This document shows positions 37,111-48,427 of a stretch of 64,000 nt of DNA, piece after piece. The notes beneath the pieces were generated by a model. That model worked only from the letters and a program-made list of their open reading frames with translations, had not been told where the DNA came from and searched no databases. The DNA is from Xanthomonas prunicola (GTDB taxonomy: Bacteria; Pseudomonadota; Gammaproteobacteria; Xanthomonadales; Xanthomonadaceae). Location of the stretch: NCBI RefSeq assembly GCF_002846205.1, contig NZ_PHKV01000002.1, forward strand, positions 124,001-188,000, written 5' to 3'. Made by a program: the position numbers and the translations under genes. The first letter of the stretch is position 1; the number at the start of each line of letters is the position of its first letter.

Positions 37111-37170
37111 CGCCCTAGGTGTATCGCCCGGTTGCATGGGATCGCAGCAGGATGGCCGAACACCACCAGC

Positions 37171-37197
37171 GTCATTGCGGTCATTGCGGTCATTGCG
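37171..37197. repeat. 9-bp tandem repeat at the Nudix/ThiE gene stop
   Basis: GTCATTGCG occurs three times head to tail, followed by the variant GCCATAGCG. The stop codon of the Nudix/ThiE gene (37190-37192, minus strand) lies inside the third copy. Confidence 0.85.
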
Positions 37198-38137
37198 GCC
37201 ATAGCGACCGAATTGCCGCGATGCCCTGCGCCCCATGCGAACGCGCCTCGCGCACATCTTCAACCTGCATGCCGCCAAGCGCGTAGAGCGGCAGCGAGAC
37301 CTGTTCGCGCAAGGTTTCGAAACCGTCCCATCCGATTGGTGTGGCGCCCGGATGCGATGCGGTGGCCTGCACCGGCCCCAGCACCGCGAAGTCGCAACCG
37401 ATCCGTTGTGCGTGGCGCAAGTCGTCCAAGCCATGGCAAGAAGCCGCCACTGGTTGTTCTGCCGGCAGCGGGCGTTCCTGCAAACCAGCCAACTGCTCCG
37501 ATCCCAGATGCACGCCGATGCCAAGCGCGCTGGCCAGCGCGATATCGCGATTGAGCAGCAGTTGCGCGCGCGCGCGGCCACGCAAGCGCATGACCTGCTG
37601 CAACAGCGCTTGCCAACGCGCAGGCGCAAGATGCCGCGCACGCAGCTGGATCCGCGTAATGCCGTTCTGCAATGCGCGCTGCAGGCCTTCCAGCCAGCGC
37701 ACATCATCCTCCGGTTCGGGCGTGATCAGGTAACGGTCGGGCTGACGCAGCACGCCCACTACCGGCACGTCAGCAGGCGGCATCGAATAGCGGGCCAGCT
37801 TGTCTGCCACCACCCAGGTCATGGCCTGACCTTCGCGGCCGCGCGGGCTGCCCTTCCAGGCGGTGATGTGACGCACTTCCAGACGCAGTCGCTTATCCGC
37901 ATACAGCTGCGGCACATCCATCACCCAGTCGCCCACCTGCGCCTCGATGCCGAGTTCTTCGTTGAGCTCGCGCACCAACGCCTGTTCGGAGGTTTCGCCA
38001 GGCTCGCGCTTGCCGCCCGGGAATTCCCACAGGCCAGGCATATCACGGGTTTCGGTACGGCGGGTCAGCAGGATGCGTCCGCGGGGGTCGGTGATCACGC
38101 CGGCAACGACGTGAATGGATCGAAGAGAATCGGGCAT
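37190..38137 (-). CDS. Nudix hydrolase (MutT-like) fused to a ThiE-like domain
   Basis: The 315-residue protein has two domains. Residues about 1-130 are a MutT-type Nudix hydrolase with the complete box GGKREPGETSEQALVRELNE followed by ELGI, expected to clean up 8-oxo-dGTP. Residues about 150-315 resemble thiamine-phosphate synthase (ITRIQLRARHLAPARW, GIGVHLGSEQLAGL, CDFAVLGPVQATASHPG, LPLYALGGM). This MutT-ThiE fusion is known in gammaproteobacteria, commonly near secA as here, and the role of the second domain is not settled. Its stop lies in a 9-bp tandem repeat. Confidence 0.88.
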   Translation of the reverse strand: MPDSLRSIHVVAGVITDPRGRILLTRRTETRDMPGLWEFPGGKREPGETSEQALVRELNEELGIEAQVGDWVMDVPQLYADKRLRLEVRHITAWKGSPRGREGQAMTWVVADKLARYSMPPADVPVVGVLRQPDRYLITPEPEDDVRWLEGLQRALQNGITRIQLRARHLAPARWQALLQQVMRLRGRARAQLLLNRDIALASALGIGVHLGSEQLAGLQERPLPAEQPVAASCHGLDDLRHAQRIGCDFAVLGPVQATASHPGATPIGWDGFETLREQVSLPLYALGGMQVEDVREARSHGAQGIAAIRSLWPQ

Positions 38138-38185
38138 GTAACAAGAGTGCCGCGAGTGAGCGGTTCAACGCAATCGCTTGAGGGC

Positions 38186-38263
38186 GGGGATTGGGGATTC
38201 GGGATTGGTCAAAGCGCAGCGCGTGTGCTTCTGCCAATCCCCAATCCCCAATCCCCAATCCCG
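38186..38263. repeat. GGGATT-type paired-arm repeat, copy a
   Basis: A left arm of GGGGATTGGGGATTCGGGA (38186-38204 and onward) faces a right arm of CCAATCCCC repeats (38234-38263) across about 25 bases, so the element can fold into a long hairpin. It fills the gap between the Nudix/ThiE and VOC genes. Variants are present at 45967, 48333, 50837 and 59897. Confidence 0.8.
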
Positions 38264-38265
38264 GC

Positions 38266-38634
38266 CTACAGCGGCTGCCCGATCCGCCACAGCACACCGC
38301 TGGGATCGTGCAGGGTGAAATCGCGCGCCCCCCATGGCCGATCTTCCGGCGCACTAAAGCTCACACCGAATTGCTCATCCAATCCCAGGTCGTGCACGTG
38401 CTGCCACCACCCGTCGGCATCGTCCACCCACAGATGCAGCATCAGGTTTTCGGCCAGCTCGCGCAGATAGAAATCCTGCAGCAAGAACGCACAGTGCGCA
38501 CCGTGCCGAAAGCAGGTCACGTTACCCACCTCGTCCTCCTGCACGAATCCCAGCGCACGATAGAACCGCTGCGACACCGCGTAATCACGCGCAGGCACGA
38601 ACACCTTCAATTGCTGGCTGGACAGCAGTGCCAT
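38266..38634 (-). CDS. VOC-family (bleomycin-resistance/glyoxalase fold) protein
   Basis: This 122-residue protein starts MALLSSQQLKVFVPARDYAV at ATG 38634. A VOC fold is suggested by RFYRALGF, HGAHCAFLLQDF, LMLHLWVDDADGWW and the terminal FTLHDPSGVLWRIGQP, which is typical of the family's last strand. The usual first metal-ligand His is replaced in KVFVPA, so it may not be a metal enzyme. Function is unknown. The upstream extension of the frame is not protein-like. Confidence 0.75.
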   Translation of the reverse strand: MALLSSQQLKVFVPARDYAVSQRFYRALGFVQEDEVGNVTCFRHGAHCAFLLQDFYLRELAENLMLHLWVDDADGWWQHVHDLGLDEQFGVSFSAPEDRPWGARDFTLHDPSGVLWRIGQPL

Positions 38635-39012
38635 GACCGCACTCCACGCAGGACGTGGATCGAGCATACGCTCAGCAGCGGCACCGGCGGAGACGCTTGT
38701 ATGCGGAAGGCGCCGTTGCCGCCACAAGAGATGGACAACGCTTGGCTGGCCTGCCCTGCCGAGGCCCACCGCAAGACAGCTCGCGGACGCTTCCAGCGTC
38801 TATGCGGTTGGTGTCCCGACCTTGCCTGGCAACGATGCAAGCCATGCCTTCGCAGGGAGTTGGCCAAAGGCGGCGAAACCTGAGCGTAGCCTCGCACCCG
38901 GTCTGCGATATCCCCTTTCCTGCTCAAGACCGCCTCAGGATCCCATCCGTAAGCAAAGCCCCCTTGGTAAGGGGGCGCGCCAAGGGCGCGGGGATCGGAA
39001 GCAAGGACCGTG

Positions 39013-39083
39013 CACCAGGCGTCCGCTACGCGGATGCCTGGTGTGCAGCCCGCCAGGCGGGCTGCACCACGGTCAACTCAGCA

Positions 39084-39102
<19 letters not shown>
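39013..39102. repeat. Cluster of three adjoining perfect or near-perfect hairpins at the secA 3' end
   Basis: Hairpin 1 (39013-39043) pairs CACCAGGCGTCCGC with GCGGATGCCTGGTG through one G-T wobble. Hairpin 2 (39043-39067) is the perfect palindrome GTGCAGCCCGCC/GGCGGGCTGCAC. Hairpin 3 (39067-39102) has a perfect 16-bp stem, CCACGGTCAACTCAGC/GCTGAGTTGACCGTGG, around ATCA. The secA stop (39084-39086) lies in the loop of hairpin 3. A further palindrome, CCCCCTT-GGT-AAGGGGG, is at 38959-38975; otherwise 38635-39083 holds no gene. Confidence 0.85.
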
Positions 39103-41822
<2,720 letters not shown>

Positions 41823-41883
41823 TGAAGAAACCGGTTGAAAAGGAACGGTTTGACCGACGCCGGTCCCCAAGACCCGGCCGCCG

Positions 41884-41912
41884 TAAACGAAACAGGGCGC
41901 ACTGCGCCCTGT
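41884..41912 (-). terminator. Terminator between the M23 peptidase and secA genes
   Basis: A perfect 9-bp stem, ACAGGGCGC with GCGCCCTGT around a 3-base loop (41892-41912), is followed on the minus strand by TTCGTTTAC. It lies 66 bases after the M23 peptidase stop. Confidence 0.7.
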
Positions 41913-41977
41913 CGATGGCAACACCCTATTGTAGCTTGGGGCGGGCCTTCACGAATCAAGCGCGGCCCGCGCCTTCG

Positions 41978-42919
41978 TCAACCGCGCCCCTGACGTCCTA
42001 CCGGCGTGGTTTCACCCAGGAATTTGCGCGGATTGACCACGCGCCCGTCCGCCCACACCTCGAAATGCACATGTGCGCCGGTGGAGCGACCACTGGAGCC
42101 GGCACGCGCTACCTGCTGGCCGGCGCGCACCAGATCGCCCACCTTCACCACCAGGCGCGAGTTGTGCGCATAGCGGGTCACATAGCCATTGCCGTGATCC
42201 ACTTCGACCACGTTGCCGTAGCCGCCGCGCACGCCGGCGTAGCTGACCACGCCATCGGCGACGGCCAGCACCGGGTCGCCCACGTTGGCGTGGAAGTCCA
42301 CACCCTTGTGGAAGGCCGAACCACCGTCGAACGGATCGGCGCGACCGCCAAAGCCCGAGGTGATATAGGTGTTGCGGATCGGCATCCGCGAAGGCACCGA
42401 ATTCTGCTCGAGCTGATGATCGAACATCAGCGAGGCCAACACATTCAGTTGCTGGCCGGAGGCGGAGAACTGCTGCTCCACTTGCCCGAGCGCCTCCTTG
42501 AACTCCTTCACCGGCATGTCGCTGACCGGCTCATCGCCGCCACCGACGCCGACCGGCTCGTCGAAGTCGAACTCGCCGTCCTTCAACTTGCCCATCTCGG
42601 TCAGGCGCTCGCCCAACGCGTTAAGGCGGGTGGCCTGCGCCTGCAGCTCGCCCAGACGGGCGGCCAGTGCATTGACCTGTGCCTGCGAGGCGCGCTGCGC
42701 CTGGGCCAGCTCGGCCTGTTGCTGCGCAACCTTGGCCTGCAGCGCGGAATTGGTCACCATGCCGGTGGCGGTGCTTGCGCCAACGCCGATCAGCATGCCC
42801 AGGCCCAGTACCGCACCAAGCACCACCATCGGCCGATCCGCGGCAAAACCCTGGAACTGTCGGGCCAACCGCTGCGCCCGGGTCTCGCGAGATTTGATTA
42901 CAACTTTGTTCAACGCCAT
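41978..42919 (-). CDS. M23 metallopeptidase with coiled coil (LytM/EnvC-like)
   Basis: The 313-residue protein has one N-terminal membrane helix (MVVLGAVLGLGMLIGVGAS, about 31-49), then a coiled coil (about 60-110), then a C-terminal LytM domain. Zinc ligands and catalytic His are intact: FHKGVDFH with the first His and Asp, and GAHVHFEVW with the HxH pair. It should be a periplasmic peptidoglycan endopeptidase or an amidase activator working in division, which fits its place next to lpxC and the division cluster. Its ATG abuts the ATG region of the divergent DUF721 gene: bases 42917-42922 read CATATG. Confidence 0.9.
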   Translation of the reverse strand: MALNKVVIKSRETRAQRLARQFQGFAADRPMVVLGAVLGLGMLIGVGASTATGMVTNSALQAKVAQQQAELAQAQRASQAQVNALAARLGELQAQATRLNALGERLTEMGKLKDGEFDFDEPVGVGGGDEPVSDMPVKEFKEALGQVEQQFSASGQQLNVLASLMFDHQLEQNSVPSRMPIRNTYITSGFGGRADPFDGGSAFHKGVDFHANVGDPVLAVADGVVSYAGVRGGYGNVVEVDHGNGYVTRYAHNSRLVVKVGDLVRAGQQVARAGSSGRSTGAHVHFEVWADGRVVNPRKFLGETTPVGRQGRG

Positions 42920-42928
42920 ATGAGTGTC

Positions 42929-43366
42929 ATGTCCAAGCCCAAGTCCAACGCACGCAACCCTTCCGTCCCACAACCGGCCATCGAGGCCGCGTTGGGGGAA
43001 AAGGCTGGCGACCCCTTGCGCCGAGCCTTGTGGCTCGATGCGCTGGACCGGCAGTTGCGCCCCCTGTTACCACCTCATCTAGCCACCCGTTGCCGGTTAG
43101 CCAATGTCCGAGGCGAACAGCTCGTTTTTCTGGTGGATTCGCCGGTCTGGCATGCCAAGGTGCGGCTTGCCGAAACCCAAATCCTGGATGCTGCCCGATC
43201 CGTCGGACTGGAGGCCACTGCAGTGACCGTCAAGACCGCAACCGTGCCGCTGCATTCCCCAACGCAGCAGAACCGCGACCGTCCCAAACCCGTGTCCGAG
43301 GCGACGCACAAAGGTTTGCGCGACGCATTGGCTTCCTTGCAGGACGTCTTACCGACCAAGCGGTAA
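42929..43366 (+). CDS. DUF721 family protein
   Basis: This 145-residue protein starts MSKPKSNARNPSVPQPAIEA. The DUF721 core is LWLDALDRQLRPLLPPHL, CRLANVRGEQLVFLVDSPVW and AKVRLAETQILDAARSVGLE. Family members are small DciA-related or RNA-binding-like cytoplasmic proteins; the core resembles DciA, the replicative-helicase operator found in bacteria without DnaC. An alternative ATG at 42920 adds MSV and abuts the M23 gene start exactly. The promoter must then lie inside the M23 coding region. Confidence 0.75.
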   Translation: MSKPKSNARNPSVPQPAIEAALGEKAGDPLRRALWLDALDRQLRPLLPPHLATRCRLANVRGEQLVFLVDSPVWHAKVRLAETQILDAARSVGLEATAVTVKTATVPLHSPTQQNRDRPKPVSEATHKGLRDALASLQDVLPTKR

Positions 43367-43551
43367 GTCCTCACCGCTCATCCAGAGCGGCCGCCAGTGC
43401 GTGAAAGAGTTGCGAAGACCGCGCACGACCCGACGCATCCTAGCGGGCATGTGGCCCGCAGGAGTTAGAGAAACCTTAAATAAATGTTAATAGTGGACCC
43501 GAAATACGATAGAGTTCACACTTCATGCGCCAACTAGGGCATTCCCTGACA

Positions 43552-44463
43552 CTACGCGTAGACAGGGCTGGCGTAGGTGACCGGCGGTTGCTCGGTGCCT
43601 TCCGGGAAGCTGACCCATTCCCAGGCGGCCTGGTCGGCCAACAGCGCACGCACTAGTTTGTTGTTGAGCGCGTGGCCAGATTTGAAGCCTTCGTAAGCAC
43701 CCAGGATGGCGCCGCCGGCCAGATACAGGTCGCCGATGGCATCCAGAATCTTGTGCCGTACGAATTCGTTGGTGTAGCGCAGGCCGTCTTCGTTGAGGAC
43801 GCGGAACTCGTCCAGCACGATGGCGTTGTCCATCGACCCGCCCAGGCCCAGATTGCGCTCGCGCATGTACTCAAGGTCGCGCATGAAACCGAAGGTGCGC
43901 GCACGCGAGATTTCCTTGACGTACGCCGAGGTGGAGAACTCGATTTCCTGGCGCGATTGCTTGGCCGGGATCATCGGGTGATTGAATTCGATGGTGAAGC
44001 CCAGCTTGTAGCCTTCGTACGGCTCAAAGCGCGCCACCTTGTCGCCCTCGCGCACTTCCACCGCCTGCTTGATCCGGATGAAGCGCTTGGGCTTGCTCTG
44101 TTCGACGATGCCTGCCGACTGCAGCAGGAACACGAACGGGCCGGAGGACCCATCCATGATCGGCAACTCGGCCGAGGACAGTTCGACGATGACATTGTCG
44201 ATACCCAAGCCCGCCAATGCGGACATCAGATGTTCGACGGTCTGGATCTTGGCACCGTTGCAGGTCAGGCCAGTGCACAGCGTGGTCTCGGTGACCAGCT
44301 CGGCATCGGCAGGGACTTCGACGATCGGTTCCAGATCCACACGTCGGAACACCACGCCGTGATCGACCGGGGCCGGTCTTAGCGTCATATACACCTTGTC
44401 GCCGCTGTGCAGGCCGACGCCGGTGGCGCGAATGGTGTTTTTGAGAGTACGTTGCTGGGTCAT
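43552..44463 (-). CDS. lpxC: UDP-3-O-acyl-N-acetylglucosamine deacetylase
   Basis: LpxC is the committed zinc enzyme of lipid A synthesis in the cytoplasm. The 303-residue protein starts [21 protein letters not shown]. Metal ligands are His in TVEHLMSAL and His/Asp in [13 protein letters not shown]. The active-site His in [10 protein letters not shown] and the Glu of the EHLMSAL region are also present. As in other gammaproteobacteria it follows ftsZ; here the ftsZ terminator at 44582 separates them, so it has its own promoter in 44464-44581. Confidence 0.97.
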   Translation of the reverse strand: MTQQRTLKNTIRATGVGLHSGDKVYMTLRPAPVDHGVVFRRVDLEPIVEVPADAELVTETTLCTGLTCNGAKIQTVEHLMSALAGLGIDNVIVELSSAELPIMDGSSGPFVFLLQSAGIVEQSKPKRFIRIKQAVEVREGDKVARFEPYEGYKLGFTIEFNHPMIPAKQSRQEIEFSTSAYVKEISRARTFGFMRDLEYMRERNLGLGGSMDNAIVLDEFRVLNEDGLRYTNEFVRHKILDAIGDLYLAGGAILGAYEGFKSGHALNNKLVRALLADQAAWEWVSFPEGTEQPPVTYASPVYA

Positions 44464-44581
44464 ATGCGAAGTCTGGCTGAACAATGCAGACAGACGCTGA
44501 ACCGGCTGTCTAATCCGCTGAGATTATCCGAATTTTAACAAGTCGCGCGTGACGGGAACTGTAATCACCCGGTCACGCTCA

Positions 44582-44613
44582 CAAAAGCTGCCGGATCGGC
44601 ACCGATCCGGCAG
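44582..44613 (-). terminator. ftsZ rho-independent terminator
   Basis: A perfect 12-bp stem, CTGCCGGATCGG with CCGATCCGGCAG (44588-44613), is followed on the minus strand by CTTTTGTG. It lies 85 bases after the ftsZ stop and would end the division-cluster transcript before lpxC. Confidence 0.8.
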
Positions 44614-44697
44614 GAATGACATGACATGGCGGTGCAACCCGAAGCGGACTCCGGGGCAGGACGGGCTGCGTCACCGTAGCGACGCCGCCGACGCTCC

Positions 44698-45942
44698 TTA
44701 GTCGGCCTGGCGGCGCAGGAACGCCGGGATATCCAGGTAATCGTTGGGCAGGTCAGCCGCGGGCGCCGAAGAACCGCCGCTGCTGTGGTTGCCGCTGCTG
44801 CTGCCGACCGAGTCGCTGCTCGGACGGCGCAGGCCCAGGCCCATGCTGCCGCCAACGGCCTTGGACACCGCATCGCCGCTGGTGGTGTCGAAGTCGCCGA
44901 ATTCCGGCTGGCCGGTGGTGGCGTTACGCACCAGCTTGATCGGCGCGCGCTGATCCGGACGCTGGCTCTGGCGGGCAACCGCACGGTTCAGGCCGGTGGC
45001 CACCACGGTCACGCGCACTTCGTCCTGCATGTCCGGGTCGAGCACGGTACCGACCACCACGGTGGCATCTTCGGACGCGAAGGCTTCGATGGTGCGGCCG
45101 ATCTCGTCGAACTCGGACATGGTGAAGTCCGGGCCGGCGGTGATGTTGACCAGGATGCCGTTGGCACCGGCCAGGTTGACGTCGTCCAGCAGCGGATTCT
45201 GGATGGCGGCTTCGGCAGCGGCCTGCGCGCGATCGTCGCCGCGTGCCGAACCGGTGCCCATCATGGCCAGGCCCATTTCCGACATCACGGTGCGCACGTC
45301 GGCGAAGTCGACGTTGATCAGACCCGGACGCACGATCAGATCGGCGATGCCCTGCACGGCGCCCTGCAGCACGTCGTTGGCAGCGCGGAACGCCTGAATC
45401 ATGGTGGCGTTGCGGCCCAGCACGGTGATCAGCTTTTCATTGGGAATGGTGATCAACGAGTCGCAATGCTGGCTCAGTTCCTCGATGCCCTTCAGCGCGA
45501 CCTGCATGCGGCGGCGGCCTTCGAACGGGAACGGCTTGGTGACCACAGCCACGGTCAGGATGCCCATTTCCTTGGCCAGCTGCGCCACCACGGGGGCTGC
45601 GCCGGTGCCGGTGCCGCCGCCCATGCCGGCGGTGATGAACACCATGTCCGCACCCTGCAGCGCGTCCATGATGCGCTCGCGGTCTTCCAGCGCGGCCTGG
45701 CGGCCGACTTCCGGATTGGCGCCCGCGCCCAGGCCCTTGGTGACGTTGGTGCCGAGCTGCAGTTGCAGCTTGGCGCCGCAGTTCTTGATCGCCTGCGAGT
45801 CGGTGTTGGCGGTGATGAATTCCACGCCATCGACGTTGGTGTTGACCATGTGTGCGACGGCATTGCCACCGCCACCGCCGACGCCAACCACCTTGATGAC
45901 CGCGTTGGGAGCCATTTTTTCAATCAGTTCGAAATGTGCCAT
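44698..45942 (-). CDS. ftsZ: Cell division protein FtsZ
   Basis: FtsZ is the tubulin-like GTPase forming the division ring. The 414-residue protein starts MAHFELIEKMAPNAVIKVVG at ATG 45942, behind GAGGA. The tubulin signature GGGTGTGAAPVVA lies near 106-118, and the T7-loop NVDFADV is intact. After a Ser/Gly-rich linker (SVGSSSGNHSSGGSS) the conserved C-terminal peptide LDIPAFLRRQAD binds FtsA and ZipA. The upstream extension of the frame is translated repeat sequence and is not part of the gene. The 283-base spacer from ftsA contains repeat copy b and probably a dedicated promoter. Confidence 0.98.
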   Translation of the reverse strand: MAHFELIEKMAPNAVIKVVGVGGGGGNAVAHMVNTNVDGVEFITANTDSQAIKNCGAKLQLQLGTNVTKGLGAGANPEVGRQAALEDRERIMDALQGADMVFITAGMGGGTGTGAAPVVAQLAKEMGILTVAVVTKPFPFEGRRRMQVALKGIEELSQHCDSLITIPNEKLITVLGRNATMIQAFRAANDVLQGAVQGIADLIVRPGLINVDFADVRTVMSEMGLAMMGTGSARGDDRAQAAAEAAIQNPLLDDVNLAGANGILVNITAGPDFTMSEFDEIGRTIEAFASEDATVVVGTVLDPDMQDEVRVTVVATGLNRAVARQSQRPDQRAPIKLVRNATTGQPEFGDFDTTSGDAVSKAVGGSMGLGLRRPSSDSVGSSSGNHSSGGSSAPAADLPNDYLDIPAFLRRQAD

Positions 45943-45966
45943 GTCAGTGTCCTCTTTAGATGCCGT

Positions 45967-46081
45967 GAATGGGGAATCGGGAATGGGGAATCGGATTGCT
46001 CCGTTCGCCAGCCCAACACCCGCATGTCGGCGAATGTTGTTGTTTGAATGCCGGGAATCGGGAGTCGGGAATGGGGAATCG
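45967..46081. repeat. GGGAATC-type repeat, copy b (arms in direct orientation)
   Basis: Two GGGAATC-rich arms, GAATGGGGAATCGGGAATGG (45967-45986 and onward) and GGGAATCGGGAGTCGGGAAT (from 46052), lie in the same orientation in the ftsA-ftsZ spacer. Unlike the other copies they cannot pair with each other. The rest of the spacer (46082-46225) has no visible gene. Confidence 0.75.
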
Positions 46082-46225
46082 CAACAGCGAATCACCTCCA
46101 CGCCAACCACTGCTTCCTCGGCGGAACCACAAAAAAACTACGCCCTGCCCGCTCTCACCGCTCTCCACTCAAACCTGTCGCAACCGCTTTGCCTTTGCTT
46201 CAACCGATTCTCGAATCCCGATTCC

Positions 46226-47461
46226 TCAGAATTCGCCGCGATACCAGTTCTTCAATTTCTTGAACAAGCTTCCTGCGCGCCCGGTCGGGATCGACGGGCG
46301 ACGCGGATGTTCGATCTGGCTACCCATCAGCAACAGGCCCACGCCGGAGGCGTGCACCGGGTTGCCCACGACTTCGCCCAAGCCAGTGACGTGCTGCGGA
46401 ATGCCCACACGCACCGGCATCTGCAGCATTTCTTCGGCCAGTTCCACCACGCCTTCCATCTTCGACGCGCCACCGGTGAGCACCATGCCGGCGCGCACCA
46501 TTTCTTCGAAGCCCGAACGGCGCAGTTCGGCCTGCACCATCTCGAAGATTTCTTCGTAACGGCCCTGCACTGCCTGCGCGAGTGCATGACGCGGCATGCG
46601 GCGCGGCGGGCGGTCGCCCACCGACGGCACCTGGATGCTTTCTTCGGCGGTGGCCAGCTGCGCCAACGCGCAGGCGTAGCGGACCTTGATCTGCTCGGCT
46701 TCCGGCGTGGGCGTGCGCAGCATGTGCGCAATGTCGTTGGTGACGTGGTCGCCAGCGATCGGCAACGAGGCGGTGTGGCAGATCGCGCCCTGCACGTACA
46801 CCGCCAGATCGGTGGTGCCGGCGCCGATATCCACCAGCACCACGCCCAGTTCGCGCTCGTCGGCGGTCAATACCGCCACGCTGGACGCCAGCGACGACAG
46901 CACCAGATCGTCGACCTGCAGGCCGCACTTCTGCACGCACTTGGTGATGTTGGCGGCCGCCGACTGCGCGCACACCACCAGATGCGCGTGCACCTCCAGG
47001 CGTACGCCGGTCATGCCGACCGGATTACGGATGCCTTCCTGCGAATCGTCCAGCACGTACTCGCGCGGGATCGCATGCAGGATGCGCTGATCGGCAGGAA
47101 TGGCCACGGCCTTGGCGGCGTCGAGCACGCGCTCCAGATCGCTCCAGGTCACTTCGCCGTCGCGGATCGGCACGATGCCGGGCGAGTTCTTGCACTGCAC
47201 ATGGTTGCCGGAAATCGATGCGTACACCGAGCGGATTTCGCAGCCGGCCATCAGCTCGGCTTCTTCCACCGCGCGCTGGATCGACTGCACGGTGGATTCG
47301 ATGTCCACCACCACGCCGCGCTTGAGACCACGCGATTCATGCGAACCGATGCCGATCACTTCGATCGGATTGCCGGGCGAGTATTCGCCGACCAGCGCAA
47401 CGACCTTGGAGGTGCCGATGTCCAGTCCAACGATGAGGGATTTGTCGCCTTTGCGGTTCAT
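46226..47461 (-). CDS. ftsA: Cell division protein FtsA
   Basis: FtsA is the actin-like membrane anchor of the FtsZ ring. The 411-residue protein starts MNRKGDKSLIVGLDIGTSKV with the phosphate-1 motif. VVLVDIGAGTTDLAVY near 205 is the phosphate-2 motif, and GMVLTGGASKMEGVVELAE near 335 is the adenosine motif. The C-terminal KKLKNWYRGEF is an amphipathic membrane-targeting helix. The start overlaps the ftsQ stop by 4 bases (ATGA). Confidence 0.97.
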   Translation of the reverse strand: MNRKGDKSLIVGLDIGTSKVVALVGEYSPGNPIEVIGIGSHESRGLKRGVVVDIESTVQSIQRAVEEAELMAGCEIRSVYASISGNHVQCKNSPGIVPIRDGEVTWSDLERVLDAAKAVAIPADQRILHAIPREYVLDDSQEGIRNPVGMTGVRLEVHAHLVVCAQSAAANITKCVQKCGLQVDDLVLSSLASSVAVLTADERELGVVLVDIGAGTTDLAVYVQGAICHTASLPIAGDHVTNDIAHMLRTPTPEAEQIKVRYACALAQLATAEESIQVPSVGDRPPRRMPRHALAQAVQGRYEEIFEMVQAELRRSGFEEMVRAGMVLTGGASKMEGVVELAEEMLQMPVRVGIPQHVTGLGEVVGNPVHASGVGLLLMGSQIEHPRRPSIPTGRAGSLFKKLKNWYRGEF

Positions 47462-48315
47462 GTATGCAGACTGCGTTGAAGAGTAAATGACGGAAGCGCG
47501 CAGGCCAGACGATCGATCAGGCGTTGCGGAACACGGGTGGCGACGGGATGCACGTCCGCAGGCGGCGCGGCGGGCGTGACCGGCGTGGCGCTCTTGGGTT
47601 TCTTGCTGTCGTGCGGCGTCTCACCGGGAGCGCGCTCTACGGTAAATCCGTTGGTGTAGCGCAGATCGGCGCGGGCGATCGGGCGCTGCGGGTCGGCCAG
47701 CTGCGGCAGCACACGCGCGAAGCGCTGCAGTCGCGCGCGTGCATCGTCGCGGCCGACCACGATCTGCACGCCATTGCTCAGGCCCAGCGACCAGCTGCCG
47801 CGGGCGTCCATTTCAAGACGCTCCACATCCAATCCGGTCGGGGCAAACAAGGTGCGCGATTCGTTGTACAGCGCCACCACATCCTGGGTCTTGCTATCGG
47901 GCCCACCCAGTTGCGGCAATTTGAAGTCCTTCAACAGCGGCGGCGTACGAAACAGCCGGCCCTGCTCGGACAGCATGCGGTCGGTGCCCCAACGCGCGAA
48001 CGGCTTGTGCTCGGTCACGTGCACTTCCAGCACGTCCGGCCAGCGCTTGCGCACCTGCGCACTCTCCACCCACGGCAAACGCGCGATGGCGTCCTGCGCC
48101 TGCTGCAACTTCACCGCGAAAAAGCCTGCGCGCGCATATGGCAACACCACCGCACGCAATTCTTCGGCCGGCACTCGCTTGAAGTCGCCGGACACACGCA
48201 ACTTCGCCAGCGGCCAGCGCTCGGCACCGACCCAGCCATTGAGCACAGCCACCACCGGCAGCGCGACCAACGCCAGCGCGAGCAACCAGGCCATAATGCG
48301 CAGGGTGGCGTTCAT
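47458..48315 (-). CDS. ftsQ: Cell division protein FtsQ
   Basis: FtsQ is a bitopic inner-membrane protein linking early and late divisome parts. With ATG 48315 the protein has 285 residues. A membrane helix (IMAWLLALALVALPVVAVL) is followed by the POTRA domain starting LRVSGDFKRVPAEELRAVV and the beta domain (WPDVLEVHVTEHKPFARW). An upstream ATG at 48351 would add 12 residues encoded partly by repeat copy c and is not preferred. The tail after residue 240 is Pro/Ala-rich. The 3' end is coupled to ftsA through ATGA. Confidence 0.94.
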   Translation of the reverse strand: MNATLRIMAWLLALALVALPVVAVLNGWVGAERWPLAKLRVSGDFKRVPAEELRAVVLPYARAGFFAVKLQQAQDAIARLPWVESAQVRKRWPDVLEVHVTEHKPFARWGTDRMLSEQGRLFRTPPLLKDFKLPQLGGPDSKTQDVVALYNESRTLFAPTGLDVERLEMDARGSWSLGLSNGVQIVVGRDDARARLQRFARVLPQLADPQRPIARADLRYTNGFTVERAPGETPHDSKKPKSATPVTPAAPPADVHPVATRVPQRLIDRLACALPSFTLQRSLHT

Positions 48316-48332
48316 GCGCGCGCTCCGCGCGC

Positions 48333-48424
48333 GGGAATGGGGAATCGGCAATAGGCAATCGTCAACAGCAGCGCACTGGCTGCTGCCGCTTTTGCGCTTC
48401 CCGATTCCCGATTCCCGATTCCCG
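48333..48424. repeat. GGGAATC-type paired-arm repeat, copy c
   Basis: A left arm of GGGAATGGGGAATCGGCAAT (48333-48360) faces a right arm of TTCCCGATTCCCGATTCCCG (48398-48424). The interior CAGCAGCGCACTGGCTGCTG can form a small hairpin of its own. The element occupies nearly the whole ddl-ftsQ gap and ends 4 bases before the ddl stop. Confidence 0.8.
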
Positions 48425-48427
48425 TCA

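Noticed and set aside
41823..42928. Plus-strand extension of the DUF721 gene through the M23 peptidase gene
   Set aside because: It is antisense to the M23 peptidase gene; the DUF721 domain begins only near 42929.
45943..46110. N-terminal extension of FtsZ
   Set aside because: The extra residues are translation of repeat copy b; the GAGGA site and family alignment place the start at 45942.
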